DNA from: Silene conica
Taxonomy: Eukaryota > Streptophyta > Magnoliopsida > Caryophyllales > Caryophyllaceae
Direction: 5' to 3'
NCBI GenBank assembly: GCA_029255685.2
Contig: CM055312.2
Span: 79,490,369 to 79,554,368 of the forward strand
DNA: 64,000 nt
In this document: one piece after another, positions 14,282 through 26,014 of the stretch
How positions within the stretch are numbered: the first letter of the stretch is position 1
Layout: every line of letters begins with the position of its first letter
Notes under the pieces: generated by a model
The model's input: the letters and a program-made list of their open reading frames with translations, nothing else
Databases searched by the model: none
What the model was told of the DNA's origin: nothing
Program-made: the position numbers and the translations under genes

Positions 14282-14495
14282 CTGAAATTAATTAAGTGGC
14301 TAACCATTCTACTTTTGGACTTGAGGATCACATATTATCATATTATTTTATTATGTGTTGGTTTTGTTATGAAATTATGCCTTGAATTTGTTTCGAAGAC
14401 GGATTAAGCTAAGTGTCTTATTAAGACTTGATTTCTTAGTTTATTTATGGTCGGAGAACTTGAATTAGATTAGGAAATTATTGTATTAGTTTTTT
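14282..14495. other. Left part of an unidentified, probably LTR-derived insertion
   Basis: Unrelated sequence starting TGAAATTAATTAAG interrupts the LINE. Together with 17445 onward it may be one LTR, with a possible TATA motif CTATATAAAG near 17502, into which the 2.9-kb repeat at 14496 was inserted. I could not find a matching right end or duplication. Confidence 0.3.
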
Positions 14496-17444
14496 TGTAA
14501 TACCCCGTATTTTTAGTCTCGGTCAACGGCAATCGAACCATGTTTTATACACGTATTTCAATCAAATGGAATGTTTATAAAGAATTTACGTAAACTACTA
14601 TTATTTTATAAATCGTATTTCTACGATTATTTCGTATTTCATAATCATTTTTATATTTGTTGATTAATTCATAAAATGACATTTCGTTCGTATTCCTTTA
14701 ATTTTAATAATACGTTTATAATTTAAGATATTTTCTATTTTATATCTATTTCTCATCTATACTTAAATTCTATGTTTATTTAAGTCGTGATTATATTTAA
14801 TTATATATTCTTAATTAATTTAATTCATATTTACTAAGTACTAATTATATAATTTAATTAGTATAAATAATTTATACGTACTCGTTATTTTAAGATACGG
14901 GATATAGTCGTGTGAGACCTCGGGATGCGTGATGGGCATGGACTTGGTATGAGAATCGGGTATTAGTGCAAACTTAAGCAAAACCCTAATGTGCTACCCT
15001 AATATGCTAACCATCGACATTCATCAACCAAATCATCCATCGACAAAAAAAAAATAGAAAAAAAACCCTACTCCTCATAAAACTCGCCTGCCTCCACATC
15101 CTCCCTGCCTCCCTTCACCAGCAAACCCTAGGCCACCATGAGGTTGAAGAAGAGCAAAAGAGAAAAGAGATAAACAAGTCGAAACAGCCCTCACAGTAAT
15201 CGTTCTCACCTTTGCACTGCATCAACTTCGTAAGTAATTTATAGTATCTTCTCATATCGTTACATCTGTATACTAAGGTCGTATGTAGTGTTGGTAGTAT
15301 GTATAACATGTTGGTCATCGTTAAACCACCATAGGACCACTGTGGGTGTCGTTTTAACCACCATGAATGTCGACGGGAACCATACCTGTTAAACTCTGTT
15401 TCGTGACTTCCCTGATTTTCGTGTTTTTTATGTTAATTCAACTGTTGTGGTGGTTTGTTATGGGTACGAGTCCATGGGTCGAAATAGTAGTATGTTAGTG
15501 GGTGACGTGGGTGGTTCCATGGTGGTACGTGGTTGTCGGAACACCACCATAAACGACTGTCTAGAGGCGTAGTAAGGGTGAGGCAGAAACAGGGGAAGGC
15601 ATTGGTGTGTGTACAGCGGGTTTCTGGCTGCTTTTGCTGGTGTCTTGGTCTGTGTTGAGCCCTGGTGCTTTGCACCAGGAGGTCATGAGGGATGTGTAGT
15701 GTTAGGGGAGGTGATATAGGGTGGTTAGGGTGGTTATGCTGGTGGTTGTAGGCGGGTTTTCAGGGGGGGTGTTAACACGTATTACAGGAGGGCGTGTACA
15801 TCAGCTGTTTTGGGGACGGTTTTTGAAGGGGTTTATGGGGATCGAGGATGCACCATTGCCTCCTATGGGACCATCGTGGGTCAGTGGTGACCACGGTGGT
15901 GGCCGGTGGAGCTGTTGGGCGGTAGAGAGTGAGAAACCATCAAGAGAAGGAGGGAGGTGTAGATGAGTTGCTGGGAAACGATATAACAGGTTGTGTGTAA
16001 TCGGGTTTGGGCAGTACGTTAGGGCTTTAACGGTGGGTTCTAGTGGCAGCGAGAGGGTGGTGGTTATAGTTGATAGTACGTAGGTGAGTTTAGATCTAGT
16101 GATGGTGGTCGTAGGAGGCTAGGCTGGTGGTAGTATTGACGGGAAAAGAGGGTGTTGGGACTGTTGTTGTTCGGTCATGAAGGGTTGTTGTGTCGTAGGT
16201 TTTGAGGGAGGTTGTTTGAGTGTGTCAATGTTGCGTTTTTGGGTGTTTGTTCATGTTCATGGTGGGTTAGTTTTATAATCATTATTATTAGTATTATTAT
16301 TATTACATGTTACTATTATTATTATTAATAATATTGTTATTAATTATAATTAGCATTGCTTATGTTAATAATTATTAAGATTGTTAAGCGAATTATTATA
16401 TGTGACGGTTATCAATAGTTGGATTATATATTATATTATATTTTCTATATATGTTCGTTTGTTTAATCGAAGTTGGTTATAAAAGTAATAAGGACGGGTT
16501 GGTCAAGTTAATTGAAGTAGTCACGTTTAATACGGTCTCGTTACGCGTAATATATGATTTAAATGATTAATTTGAATAATTGATATATTATATTAGTTGC
16601 GTAATGGTGTTAGTTAGTAATTAAGTATATTATTTTGTTAGGTGTTGGGTATGTAATGACGTGATTCGGCTGATTGGATGTTAGCTGCGTGATGAGATTA
16701 TATTGCTATCCAGGTAGGATACACTGGTACTATACTCTATGATGTGATGGGTGTTGAATTGTATATATTGGATGTTGAGCATGATTTACATGAGAATGAT
16801 ATTTGGTAATTGTTTATATTAATATTGCATTCATAAGCATGGCATATGCATTGGATACGGATTTGAGATGATGATATATTATTTATGAGATATTATTGGG
16901 CCCAGGCTAGTTCTGCAGGACTAGACCTGGTGACCTCAACTGTTATGCTGGTGTTCGGCGACGGCCGAGTATAGTCTGCCGGGAGGTTCGGTATGGCTGG
17001 GAGTCACGGGTTTGAGATTGAGAATGAGATTGAGCTCGAGCATATCATGACATTTGCATATCATCTTTGTTGCATTATTTATTATTGTGTTACCCTACTC
17101 AACCGCGAGGTTGACAGTGTATTCGTGTACACCTACGATGATCCGGAATGGGGAGTAGATTCTACAGGTCAGAGACAGATGGACTAGGAGCTTGGGCAAG
17201 GAGTGAGACATGGCGTGGACCTACTTAGAATTAGATCATATCTAGAGAAGTCATCAGTTGTATTTTCTTTTTTTTTGTTATGTAGTAGCTGTAATAACCA
17301 AAAGTTTAAATTCTATCAGTTTTATATAAAGTACTTTGGTTTGTTTAATTTGTTATGCACTACCTCGGTCATTCCGAGATGGTAACAGCTCTATTTATTT
17401 GAGAATGTCTTGCTAAAGGCTCTTAGATAAATGGGGGTGTTACA
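14496..17444. mobile_element. Probable solo LTR of a Ty3/gypsy element, 2.9 kb
   Basis: Starts TGTAATACCCCG and ends GGGGGTGTTACA, a TG..CA pair of short inverted termini common to some plant Ty3/gypsy LTRs. Flanks are ttttt (14491-14495) and ttctt (17445-17449), an imperfect 5-bp duplication. No polyprotein, primer site or second LTR was seen. The reading frames inside (for example 15721-15966) lack domains. Confidence 0.55.
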
Positions 17445-17826
17445 TTCTTAATAGTCTTTTGTTTCTAATTAGTTTAGATATTTTATCTTGGGTGAAATAA
17501 CTATATAAAGACCCAAATATTATTCTAGGTTAATTAAGAGACAAAGATGTGAGAGATTTGAGAGCACAATACAGAGGGTCAATTTGTGAGGTTCCTTCTG
17601 AAGAAGAAAACTCAGTTTGTCCTAGGGCTCTTTTATTGGTGTTCGTTTGTCTCGTTTGTCTTTGAAGAGTGGAGAAGTTTGTTTAAATTTTGGTTGGCCT
17701 CAAGATAATTTGTCCTTCGTCTTATTTGGGTAGTCTCTTTTGGTCTCTTTGCGACTACCATATTTGTTGGTAGAATATGGTATACTTTTGGCTCGTATTG
17801 AGAGTGTGTATCGGTCTACTGTTGTA
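17445..17826. other. Right part of the interrupted insertion, no gene
   Basis: AT-rich with a possible TATA box (CTATATAAAG, about 17502) and GAGAGATTTGAGAGCAC downstream, as in LTR promoters. Frames here show no known domain. Confidence 0.3.
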
Positions 17827-18137
17827 CTCCCTCCTATTCCATATTTTTTTCCCTATTTCCTAAAACGGATTATTCAGGTTTTCTTCCCCTTTCCTATTTT
17901 GGAAACTTTTATTCTTATTTTATTTATTTCTCTCTCCTATTATCAAACCACATCCAACTTTTTTACTTCTATTTTATTATTTTTTAATACTTGTGGTCCC
18001 ACAATTTTTATTTAATTCATAATTATTCATCTTTCTCTCTTATCATCAAACCTCACCCAATTTTTTACACTTATTTTATTTTCACCTTAATATTTGTGCG
18101 AAACACAAAGGGGAACAAAATATGGAATAAGAGGGAG
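17827..18137. mobile_element. Stowaway-type MITE, 311 bp
   Basis: Starts CTCCCTCCTATTCCATATTT and ends with its inverse, AAATATGGAATAAGAGGGAG, with TA on each side (17825-17826 and 18138-18139). Non-coding. Confidence 0.9.
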
Positions 18138-18415
18138 TACTATTTTCTCCATTATAGTAAAGTTTGATCTCCTTGCAAGGTGGACGTGGCCAGTTATTTT
18201 ACTAGTGAACCAAGTAATTTCTTGTGTCAACTTTATTTACATTCGTTATTTATTGTTTTTATCACCTTATCAATTAACTATTTGGGTAACGTGACGCCTC
18301 CATTATAACAGGTTTAAATTATTGTATGTCAAGTAATATTGTTGTTGTATCGAGCTAGTAACGAGTAATGCAAAATAAAAAGTCAAGTAATTCTATTCTA
18401 TTGTGTAGTATCTAA

Positions 18416-18991
18416 TCTATATAAATTCTGAAACATTTATCAGTCTCTGGTTGCGCCACGTCATACATCCAACTTCTATTTTTTTTTTCTTAATTCACTC
18501 AAGTGGGTCCCGCACAATAACTTACGATTTCCCTGCACAATAACCGCCTAATATTCTACTTATTCCAAATAAATGTCTAAAATCGTAGATTACGAAACAT
18601 TACGCACATTTTTATATACATCAATTAATTAGAAATAGATGTCGTGATAATTAAACCACAATTTATTTAGATGATTAAAAGATTATAATTAACAACAATT
18701 TACAACAATAATAAACCGAACATACAAAATTTGAAACATTATTAAAACATTTTTTGCGTGATTAATTGATTATTAATAAAAGTATACATTATCAGACGTA
18801 TGTTCATTTAATTTTTATTTTACAGACACATTTTTTTAAAAAAGTACGACAAAGATGAAAATCATAATTGTCTGAAATATATTAACGTAAATTTAATTCA
18901 TCTAAAAAGGAAAACAAAAAAAGTAAGCAATTATTATAATAACAAATTTTAAAACAGCATACCCGTACAATTTGCACGGGTTTAAAACTAG
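18416..18991 (+). mobile_element. Non-autonomous Helitron, 576 bp
   Basis: Starts TCTATATAAATTCTG after a host A and ends in the hairpin CCCGTACAATTTGCACGGG, then TTTAAAACTAG before a host T. The 5' TC, 3' hairpin plus CTAG and A/T insertion site are the Helitron hallmarks. No Rep/helicase gene. Confidence 0.8.
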
Positions 18992-19711
18992 TTCTTATTA
19001 GAGTATTACATTTAGGTTATATATTAGTGTCTTTAAATCACACATTAAAAAACCGTTTTTCTAAAACACATTTCTTAAATAGTGAGTAGCTAGTAGATAG
19101 TAATGCGACAAAAACGACATGAACTTAGAAACGACCTTTTGATTAGTTCATAAATCACAAATTTGAAAAGTAGAGTACATGAGAAGTACAACATATCAGA
19201 GATATGATCTTGAAGATGTGGACTCACAATGCATTTAATGTTATTTTTGCAATTGTCGTTGAATTTGGTTGTGATTTACAAGGTATCAGACTATTTCTCT
19301 ATTGGTTACCTATATGAGTTACAGAGTTAGTGTTTCCCCACAAGAAACACGCGTGTGATCCACATATAATTACCATTAATTATTAATTAATTAAATCTAT
19401 TTGACGATTCCTTCCAAATTCTTGTACAAATCAGATGTAATGACCTACGCAGATACTAATATACTACGGAGTATTGTATAATTTATTATACGTATACCTT
19501 GTTTTAGTCAAAGGAGAAGTTTTTTTAGATGCTTAACTTTAATTCAAGTCTTTAGACGAGTTATTTGTAACCTATTTACATCCAATTAATAAGAAATTAG
19601 CGAAAAATAAACACTAGCTATCAAAAAAATAGTCATATAAAATTATCTGAAACTTTCAAATAAAATAGTCGCTCAAATAAAAACTAGTGTTGATTAATAC
19701 AAATTCTCATT
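18992..19711. other. AT-rich spacer, no gene
   Basis: No coding region, terminal repeat or RNA gene recognised. Confidence 0.45.
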
Positions 19712-19885
19712 GAAGAGATACTATCCGTCATAAACTGAAAACGGATAGGAACTCTTTCACAAAATGCAAGTGAGGATCCATGAAAATACTATATTTTTCT
19801 CCACTTGTCTCCCCACTTATATTGTTGTGAAAGAAATATTATCCGTATCCAATTTATGATGAATAATATCCGTGGTTAGCAAGAC
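19712..19885. mobile_element. Small palindromic MITE
   Basis: The left arm GATACTATCCGTCATAAACT with later CTCTTTCACAA is inverted on the right as TTGTGAAAG and then AATTTATGATGAATAATATC. About 50 bp per arm, non-coding. Related arms appear at 45285-45470 and around 54100. Confidence 0.6.
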
Positions 19886-21066
19886 TTTGTGATTGATTAA
19901 AAACAAGCTTAATCAATAATTACACACGTTGATAGGGACTAAGTTTGTGAAAAGTCAATTGTATACGTCAATAATGGGATGCGGCAACTTGTGTAATAAC
20001 TCTACGAAAATTCTAAGGACATTTCCAAGTAAGGGTTAAATAAAGTGGAGTTGGATTCCTCGACAATTGCCCTATCATGTTCTTAAGAACTTTTTCTACA
20101 ACAAAACATTTTTTTGTGTAAAACAAACTACTTTTGTTTGACTATCACACGAAAGTAATAACTACTTAATACAAAAATATTGTGATTAAAGTTGTCATTT
20201 TTTGAACAACGGATAATAATTTATCAGAAAATATTTACATTTTATCGGAAAATGATTACCTTTGGTTTGTTTTATTGTTAAACAGAATAGTTAGTTTGAT
20301 AGAAGACCTAATTCAAAACAAAATGATTTACAGTACTGTTTATAACTAAGTATTAATTCAGTTTTTCTAAATTGTATCATATGGGTAAACATTATTAGTT
20401 AGTAACCTAAATGCAGAAATATTTTCAAGGTATATTCATGAGATATTCAAGTATAAATTCAAATGATTTAACATGTTTCACGGACACGATTTAAATAACT
20501 TACATCTGTCAACCTTAAATCATTTTCGCGAATAATGCCCTATTCTTGTTGTAATGGTGGCGGCGAACTGGCGAATGTAATTCTTCTAATTTAATTGACC
20601 ATTTGTTTATTTGATATTGTAGGATTTGTAGATAAGCATAATTAAAATGATAGTCTTGAAACATTATCGCTTCTTGTTAAAAACACCTGAACCATATATG
20701 AGAGTGTTTGGTAAACGGCATATTGACAAAATTTTAGTATATTATTGAAGACTTTTATCATGCTTGACCAATTAATATGTCAATTTTAATGTATGGTGTA
20801 CAACATATAATGAAACAACATATTTAAGGTAAATATAATGTCTTATACCATGCCCCTTAACTCGGCGTATTGGTTAACATATTTTTAAATAGAAAAATTA
20901 AACCATTTTATAAAGAAACTATCAATATGTTAATCTTACTTTGCTTATTACGAAACAGTTAAACTATTTATGTTAATTAAAATATGTTAGCATCAAACAT
21001 TCTAATAAAATTTGTCACTTATAATTTGCATTTTCGCAATCTCCTTATGCTTAATAAATTAATGCG
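19886..21066. other. AT-rich spacer, no gene
   Basis: About 1.2 kb with no supported feature. Confidence 0.45.
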
Positions 21067-21210
21067 ATTACTTTTTCACATATGAACTTTACTCTTTTAC
21101 ATACACTTTTTCATTAATTTTTCATATCATGCCCTTTTACTCAACCTAAACAAAGTAAGCTTTATATGTTCACTAAAATCAAATCTAATTGCTCTAAAAA
21201 ACTTTTTAAC
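21067..21210. mobile_element. Solitary end of the CTCTTTCACATAC TIR family
   Basis: Resembles the inverse of about 2780-2915: TTTTTCACATATGAACTTTA followed by CTTTTACATACACTTTTTC, and a shared AAAATCAAATC..TTGCTCTAAA tail. Only one end is present. Confidence 0.45.
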
Positions 21211-21215
21211 AATCA

Positions 21216-21815
21216 CTACTACAAAAACAAGCAACAACAACGCAACATTAACAACGCGCATTAACATATTATACGTAAATACGTTGTTAATTGGATAAAA
21301 TGACTACAGCGCTAATTAGTAAATACTAATAACAACTATTTTTATTCCGTGACCATTGTTAAAGTTAACAGCGGGTTTAATACCGTAACCGTTGTCAATT
21401 GATACAATAATAACAACGGTGATTTTGTAAAAACCGTTGTTATTAGTCACAATGCAAATAACAACGATTGTATATGTAATATCGTTGTTAATCAAGCTAG
21501 TGTATTTTGGCGCAATTATGTGAGAAGTAATAACAACGGTTATTCCTTAGAAACCGTTGTTAATAGTTGAAGGGTAGATGAACGGTCTTTCTTTTAAAAA
21601 CCACTATTGACGCAAATACAAATACAACCACAAACACTAAGCACAAACACTCTACCACTTTCGTCGTCGTCATTGTCTCCGCCACTTTCATCGCCGCCGT
21701 CGTCTCCAAACTATATCATTATCTTCATCTCTTTATCAGGTATATATCTATCTCTTGATATTTTCTATGATTTTTTTAGTTTTGTTTTGGTTTGTTTGAT
21801 GTTGTAGTTTTGTTT
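21216..21815 (+). mobile_element. Left end of a CACTA-like element, right end not found
   Basis: Starts CACTACTACAAAAACAAGC and contains repeated inverted motifs AACAACGGT / ACCGTTGTTA (21370-21570), a typical subterminal array. A Ser/Pro-coding stretch (about 21607-21740) ending at a possible splice donor (CAG/GTATATA) may be a 5' exon of its gene. The MULE at 21816 interrupts it. No inverse terminus was found in the next several kb. Confidence 0.45.
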
Positions 21816-22194
21816 CCGAATCGCGAAAGGTCGTCGACGTTTTGTGAAAAATCGTCGACGTAATTCAAAAAAAGGACAAAACTACCCTTTTACCTCTCAT
21901 TTCCTCCCAAACTCAATTCCTTACTCCCTCACTCCCTCTTACACCTCTCAACCCGACACCACCACCAAGACCACCGCCCTCCGTCGCCGACGACCACCAC
22001 CACCACCGAGGACCACCACCACACCAAGGTTAGTCTTTTTTTTAATTAATTTAGTTTAGTTTTAATTATGCTTGTATAATTTGTCGTTATTTTGTTGTTG
22101 TTGTTGTTGTTGTTATTATTAGTAATTAGATAGTAGTAATTTCAATTGTTGTTTTGTTTGATTTGGGGATGAGAAAAACGATTTTGGTAATGAA

Positions 22195-22450
22195 AGGGGT
22201 AGAACGTGCGATTTTAACGGCGTAGGGTGGGTAGGACGTGAGATTTGAACGGCCTAGGGTGGGTAGGACGTGTCATTGACACGTCCAATAGCGGCCTAGA
22301 TGTGGGACATCAACGTCCATTGGTGGCTTGGACGTGTTGTTTGCACGTCCATTGCTGGCTTGGACGTGATGTTTGCACGTCCATTGGTGGCTTGGACGGG
22401 TAGTTTGCACGTCCATTGGTGGCTTGGACGTGAGTTTCTCACGTCGTGGG
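22195..22450. repeat. GGACGTG repeat array, left side of MULE
   Basis: About five units of roughly 42 bp repeat CACGTCCATTGGTGGCTTGG followed by ACGTG and a variable spacer. They lie in the inferred leader intron (22029-22542) of the 143-aa ORF. A related palindromic array lies at 26015-26235 near the other end of the element. Confidence 0.8.
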
Positions 22451-22544
22451 AGGGTGAGGACGTGTGGTTTGCAATTTTTTTTTTTTGTTACGTTCTAACC
22501 GTATGTTTTCAATTTTAATTCTTTTAATTTTTTTGTTTTCAGGA

Positions 22545-22976
22545 ATGGCAAACATGCCGCTGAACGATAAAACTGGGCTTTCACAACGGATTGCAGAAGC
22601 TGAGACAGATCTCGCAAGCCCTGCAGCGGAAAACCCGATGGTGAAAGCATCTCTTGAACATCAACGCGACTACTGGATCAAGAGGCGTGACGCAGTCCGG
22701 TTAGTTAACGAAGCTGCAAGTTCGTACCCTCGACGTCCTGACACTCGCCGCCTTGCTGAAGCGAGAAACATGATACGTTTTCAACCCCCGGTCTTATCTC
22801 AACAGGCAATGCATGTGTATTGCAAGATTATGGACGTCATTAGAATGTTTGAAGAGAATCACCCCGACGTTAGCGGTTCTCCTGAGATGCGTGGTTGGTG
22901 GGAGTTTGAGAAGATTTTTTTAAAGATAACCGGGGTTATCCCTCCGTATTTTTCGTTTTGGGCCAATGAGGTCTGA
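22545..22976 (+). CDS. Unrecognised 143-aa protein carried by the MULE
   Basis: I do not recognise this protein. It starts MANMPLNDKTGLSQRIAEAE at the first ATG after an AG acceptor (TTTTGTTTTCAG, ending 22542). A likely non-coding first exon ends with CAAG/GTTAGT at 22028, so a leader intron of about 510 bp is inferred. The protein is intact, hydrophilic and probably largely helical, rich in Arg, Ala and Glu. It has a Trp/Phe-rich tail (RGWWEFEKIFLKITG, then PPYFSFWANEV). There is no signal peptide, membrane segment or zinc motif. It lies convergent to the transposase, about 270 bp from that gene's stop. By position it could be an accessory factor for transposition, comparable in place to MURB of maize MuDR, but no similarity was established. 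Its intact frame beside a broken transposase is notable. Confidence 0.6.
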   Translation: MANMPLNDKTGLSQRIAEAETDLASPAAENPMVKASLEHQRDYWIKRRDAVRLVNEAASSYPRRPDTRRLAEARNMIRFQPPVLSQQAMHVYCKIMDVIRMFEENHPDVSGSPEMRGWWEFEKIFLKITGVIPPYFSFWANEV

Positions 22977-23157
22977 AGGATGGGATGTATTAGTTAACAA
23001 TGAAATCGCTTTGTTTGTTTGAACGTTTTTAATTTGATAACTTTTATCTTTGTAATTTGTTTCACAATGAAATCGCGATTATAATGAAAATGAAAATCAT
23101 TCGAAAAACGGTAACATTTTGAAATTTGAAATCACAACGGTTACATTTAAATATTAC

Positions 23158-23250
23158 AACCTAAAGAATACAAATAAATCTCAACCTAAATAATACAAAT
23201 ATATCACAACCTAAAGAATACAACCTAAAGAATACAAATAAATCTCAACC
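23158..23250. repeat. Short tandem repeats between the convergent MULE genes
   Basis: Four to five imperfect units of CAACCTAAAGAATACAAATA / AATCTCAACCTAAATAATAC lie at the 3' side of the transposase gene. They may be part of its 3' untranslated region. Confidence 0.7.
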
Positions 23251-25916
23251 CGGGGGAGGCTGTCTTCGGCGCCGAGGAGTTCGAGGTGTTGTTCCCATCA
23301 AAGTATGCCATCGTTCGATGTTCGACGTGTACAAATCGGCATAATGTGCAACTGCATCTTCTCTTACCCACGCCCAACAAAGATCGATCGGTGGCATGGG
23401 TGCTTCGCTCAGTGGGCCACTGTAGTGCAATCTCATCCAATGGTCATGGTAGTGTACGATCCACATGACACCGTACGGCCTCGACACGTGACCCGTGGCC
23501 CTCAGCGGTAAGAATGTATAACAATTCCAATTCCTGACTCCTTTGTGGACGTACTGGCCGATACAACAGATAGTCCAGTTAAACAACGACGCAAAGACAG
23601 TCAAATACTCGGAAGACATCCAATGATGTTCACCGCAACCCCTGCTACCCGTAAACTCGATAGCCCTCAAGGTATGATCCCATCTGCTCAAAAGCGGAGG
23701 CGTGCGAGGAGACTCATCAAACACTGTCTTGTACACATCGTTTCCCTGAAGCTCTCTAAGACACCACGCTCTCATGACCAAGTGGTCCTGTTCTCGACCC
23801 CGGGCGGCATGCGATAGCACCCTATAACCACAATGACCATCAGCAACAACATCAGCCCAACCATCAAAGTGTGCCCATAAGTCTTGGGGGACTGCATATT
23901 TTTTTGCCCAAGAACACAAAGGTCCCGTTGTGTAACCGACCTCCAATGGTGCACCAACAGGTCCATCTCCGAAATCAGACACCGTACTGACAGAAGTTGT
24001 CGTCGAAAGGCTGGAAAAAAACTTGGCACATCTACGGGCAGCATGCTCAAAAGCGGACTTCTTCCGAGTAGTGGAACCCCTCGGTCTCCCCTTAGGGTTT
24101 TCTCGAACCTCAGGTGGACGAATATCTTCATCTGCCGGGTGGAGATCATCTCGAAGTTTCTCAATGATTACCCGTCTCTTCGCCGGATCGACCCCTCTAG
24201 CCTGCTCTATAAGAGCATCAAACTCATCATCATCGGTTTTCGGCCTATATTCGGGATTGTCGTACACCAAAGTCCTCCAAAACAAGTGCACATCCTCAAC
24301 GTGGACCTTCCTACCGTTTCTTTGCATCAGAATCATAATGCAGGCACAAGGCAACCCATGAGTAGTCTGTATCGCACATCGACAATTCTGTTCAAGCTCG
24401 TTCCCCAACTCAATCCCTCTCCTAAACTCATCTTCCAGTAACCTAATGGCTTTGATAGACACATGATTTCGCAATAAGGAGAAAAACGGTCCAGCACTTA
24501 CAGAGTTGGTCAACGACGTCTGTAACTCATGTCGAATCTTGGAGTGTTGAGCTTCAAGCATGCCGTGAATACGAGTCCACATAGTGTCGAGGTTCAAGTT
24601 TTGACTCTTCAACCAAGCTTTAAGGAGGGCATGACACGACTCTACCCGGGAAGTGGCCGTGTTACCGAGATGAAAGTATTCGTTCGTATAGAAAACAACG
24701 AACTTCTTCTTGTAATGCGCCCATGTTCTCTGCACATAATCAGACAAATCTACCCAAGTTTCAGAAAAGGCTTCCCATGCTCTCCCAAACTCACCTTGTG
24801 TGCTTGCATTGATGACCCGGTACCAACCCGTTTCTTTACTATGCAATATCATGTCTTTGTACATCATCATCTTTCTTGATTTTTTTACTCTGGTCTCAAT
24901 GGCTTTGTTCACATGCCAACGACACAAAATGTGAGAAGTTTCCGGATAGAGGTCCTCAATAGCCCGGATCAAGCCCAACTCTCGGTCAGTGACAAGAGTA
25001 GGCATAGGTGACGCCCCCAGAAGCAGCTCCTCTAATCTCCGCAACATCCACCCATAAGATGTATCATTTTCAGACGGAAGGAGAACGGTGGCAATTAAGA
25101 AGAAGGATCCGACCGGTGTAACGCCAACTATCTCAATAAGTGCAATCTTCAAAACATTGGTCGAGTAGGTGGCGTCGATAAGAGCGACATATGGGTAAGC
25201 ACGGAATAGTTTGACGGATTCCGGATGACATAAACACATGAGTCAACTCTTTCGTATCGGGGTCTGATTCGTGCCACTCCACATATTGGGCAGCAACTGC
25301 TACAGCCAACAGTTGTTGAGCGGGATTCCTACTTTCTCTCATCTCACGCCGAACCTTGTTCGACTCGCTATAAATTTGGGTGCTACTTGGTTGGGGTTTT
25401 TCCGGGGTCCTTTTATGAAGAGCGTTCTTGATATCCCTCGGCGAAATATTAGCCCGGACTTGTTGCCTCACAAATTCTTTCTCTTCAGCATCCAAGCCGG
25501 CAAAATGTCTATCCCCATCTTTATAGGTCGCTACTTCATGGTTGTGAAAACCCGCGTTAGTCGAAGTAATTACGTACCAAGCAATTGTGGGATTCCCATC
25601 ATCCAAATGAGCGTACTCCTGCACCGCTCAAATCCTAAACAAACATCCGCACTTAGCCGACCCTCTCTTCGTAGAATTCCCCGGTTTCGATCTTCTTTTT
25701 GGTTCGGCCGTACCTTGAACAACGGAAGTACGACCCGAGCAACTCCGGTTGTTTGCGATTTTTCGCCCCATTTGTTGCCTTCACTAAGGCAAAACCATTA
25801 TCCATAGCTACTTTTTGAGCCCAGTCAAACGCCTCATCCCGACTTTCAAAAGATATATCCGTCTCAAATAATCGGTTGTAATCAACCCCATTTCCACCAA
25901 ATTTCTCAAACGAATC
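23245..25916 (-). pseudogene. FAR1-like MULE transposase fused to an OTU-type cysteine protease, frameshifted
   Basis: Order from the N-terminus: a FAR1/WRKY-like zinc region (25916 down to about 25600, with FESRDEAFDWA and later CGCLFRI and TSTNAGFHNHE), a MULE transposase core, then an OTU domain. In the main frame (25239-23245, 664 codons) the catalytic acidic residues are D22 (YVALIDATY), D85 (LVTDRELG) and probably the E of TSRVESCHALLK, with CRWHV at 106-110. A SWIM-like motif follows (CRCAIQTTHGLPCAC). Near residue 467 is VADGHCGYRVL, the Asp/Cys signature of OTU proteases, and near the C-terminus HDHWMRLHY can supply the His. A basic stretch lies between the domains (PKGRPRGSTTRKK). 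The gene is broken: the frame shifts near 25665, has a TGA near 25634, and shifts again near 25222. An AG acceptor at 25917 indicates an upstream leader exon. It should have bound the element ends and cut DNA; the protease role is unknown. Confidence 0.8.
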
Positions 25917-26014
25917 CTGTTAATACGCAAAATTGGTAAGGATTATATTAAAAAATATTAAAAACCACTTAATTTTTGTTAAAAACTGAGTAAAAATAAC
26001 GGAAAGTAAAGGTC

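Noticed and set aside
15721-15966. Gly-rich frame in the solo LTR
   Set aside because: No domain, repetitive GGTGG composition, inside an LTR-like repeat.
23286-25807. Plus-strand frames of 60-185 codons across the MULE
   Set aside because: They are shadows of the minus-strand transposase, which has clear catalytic motifs.
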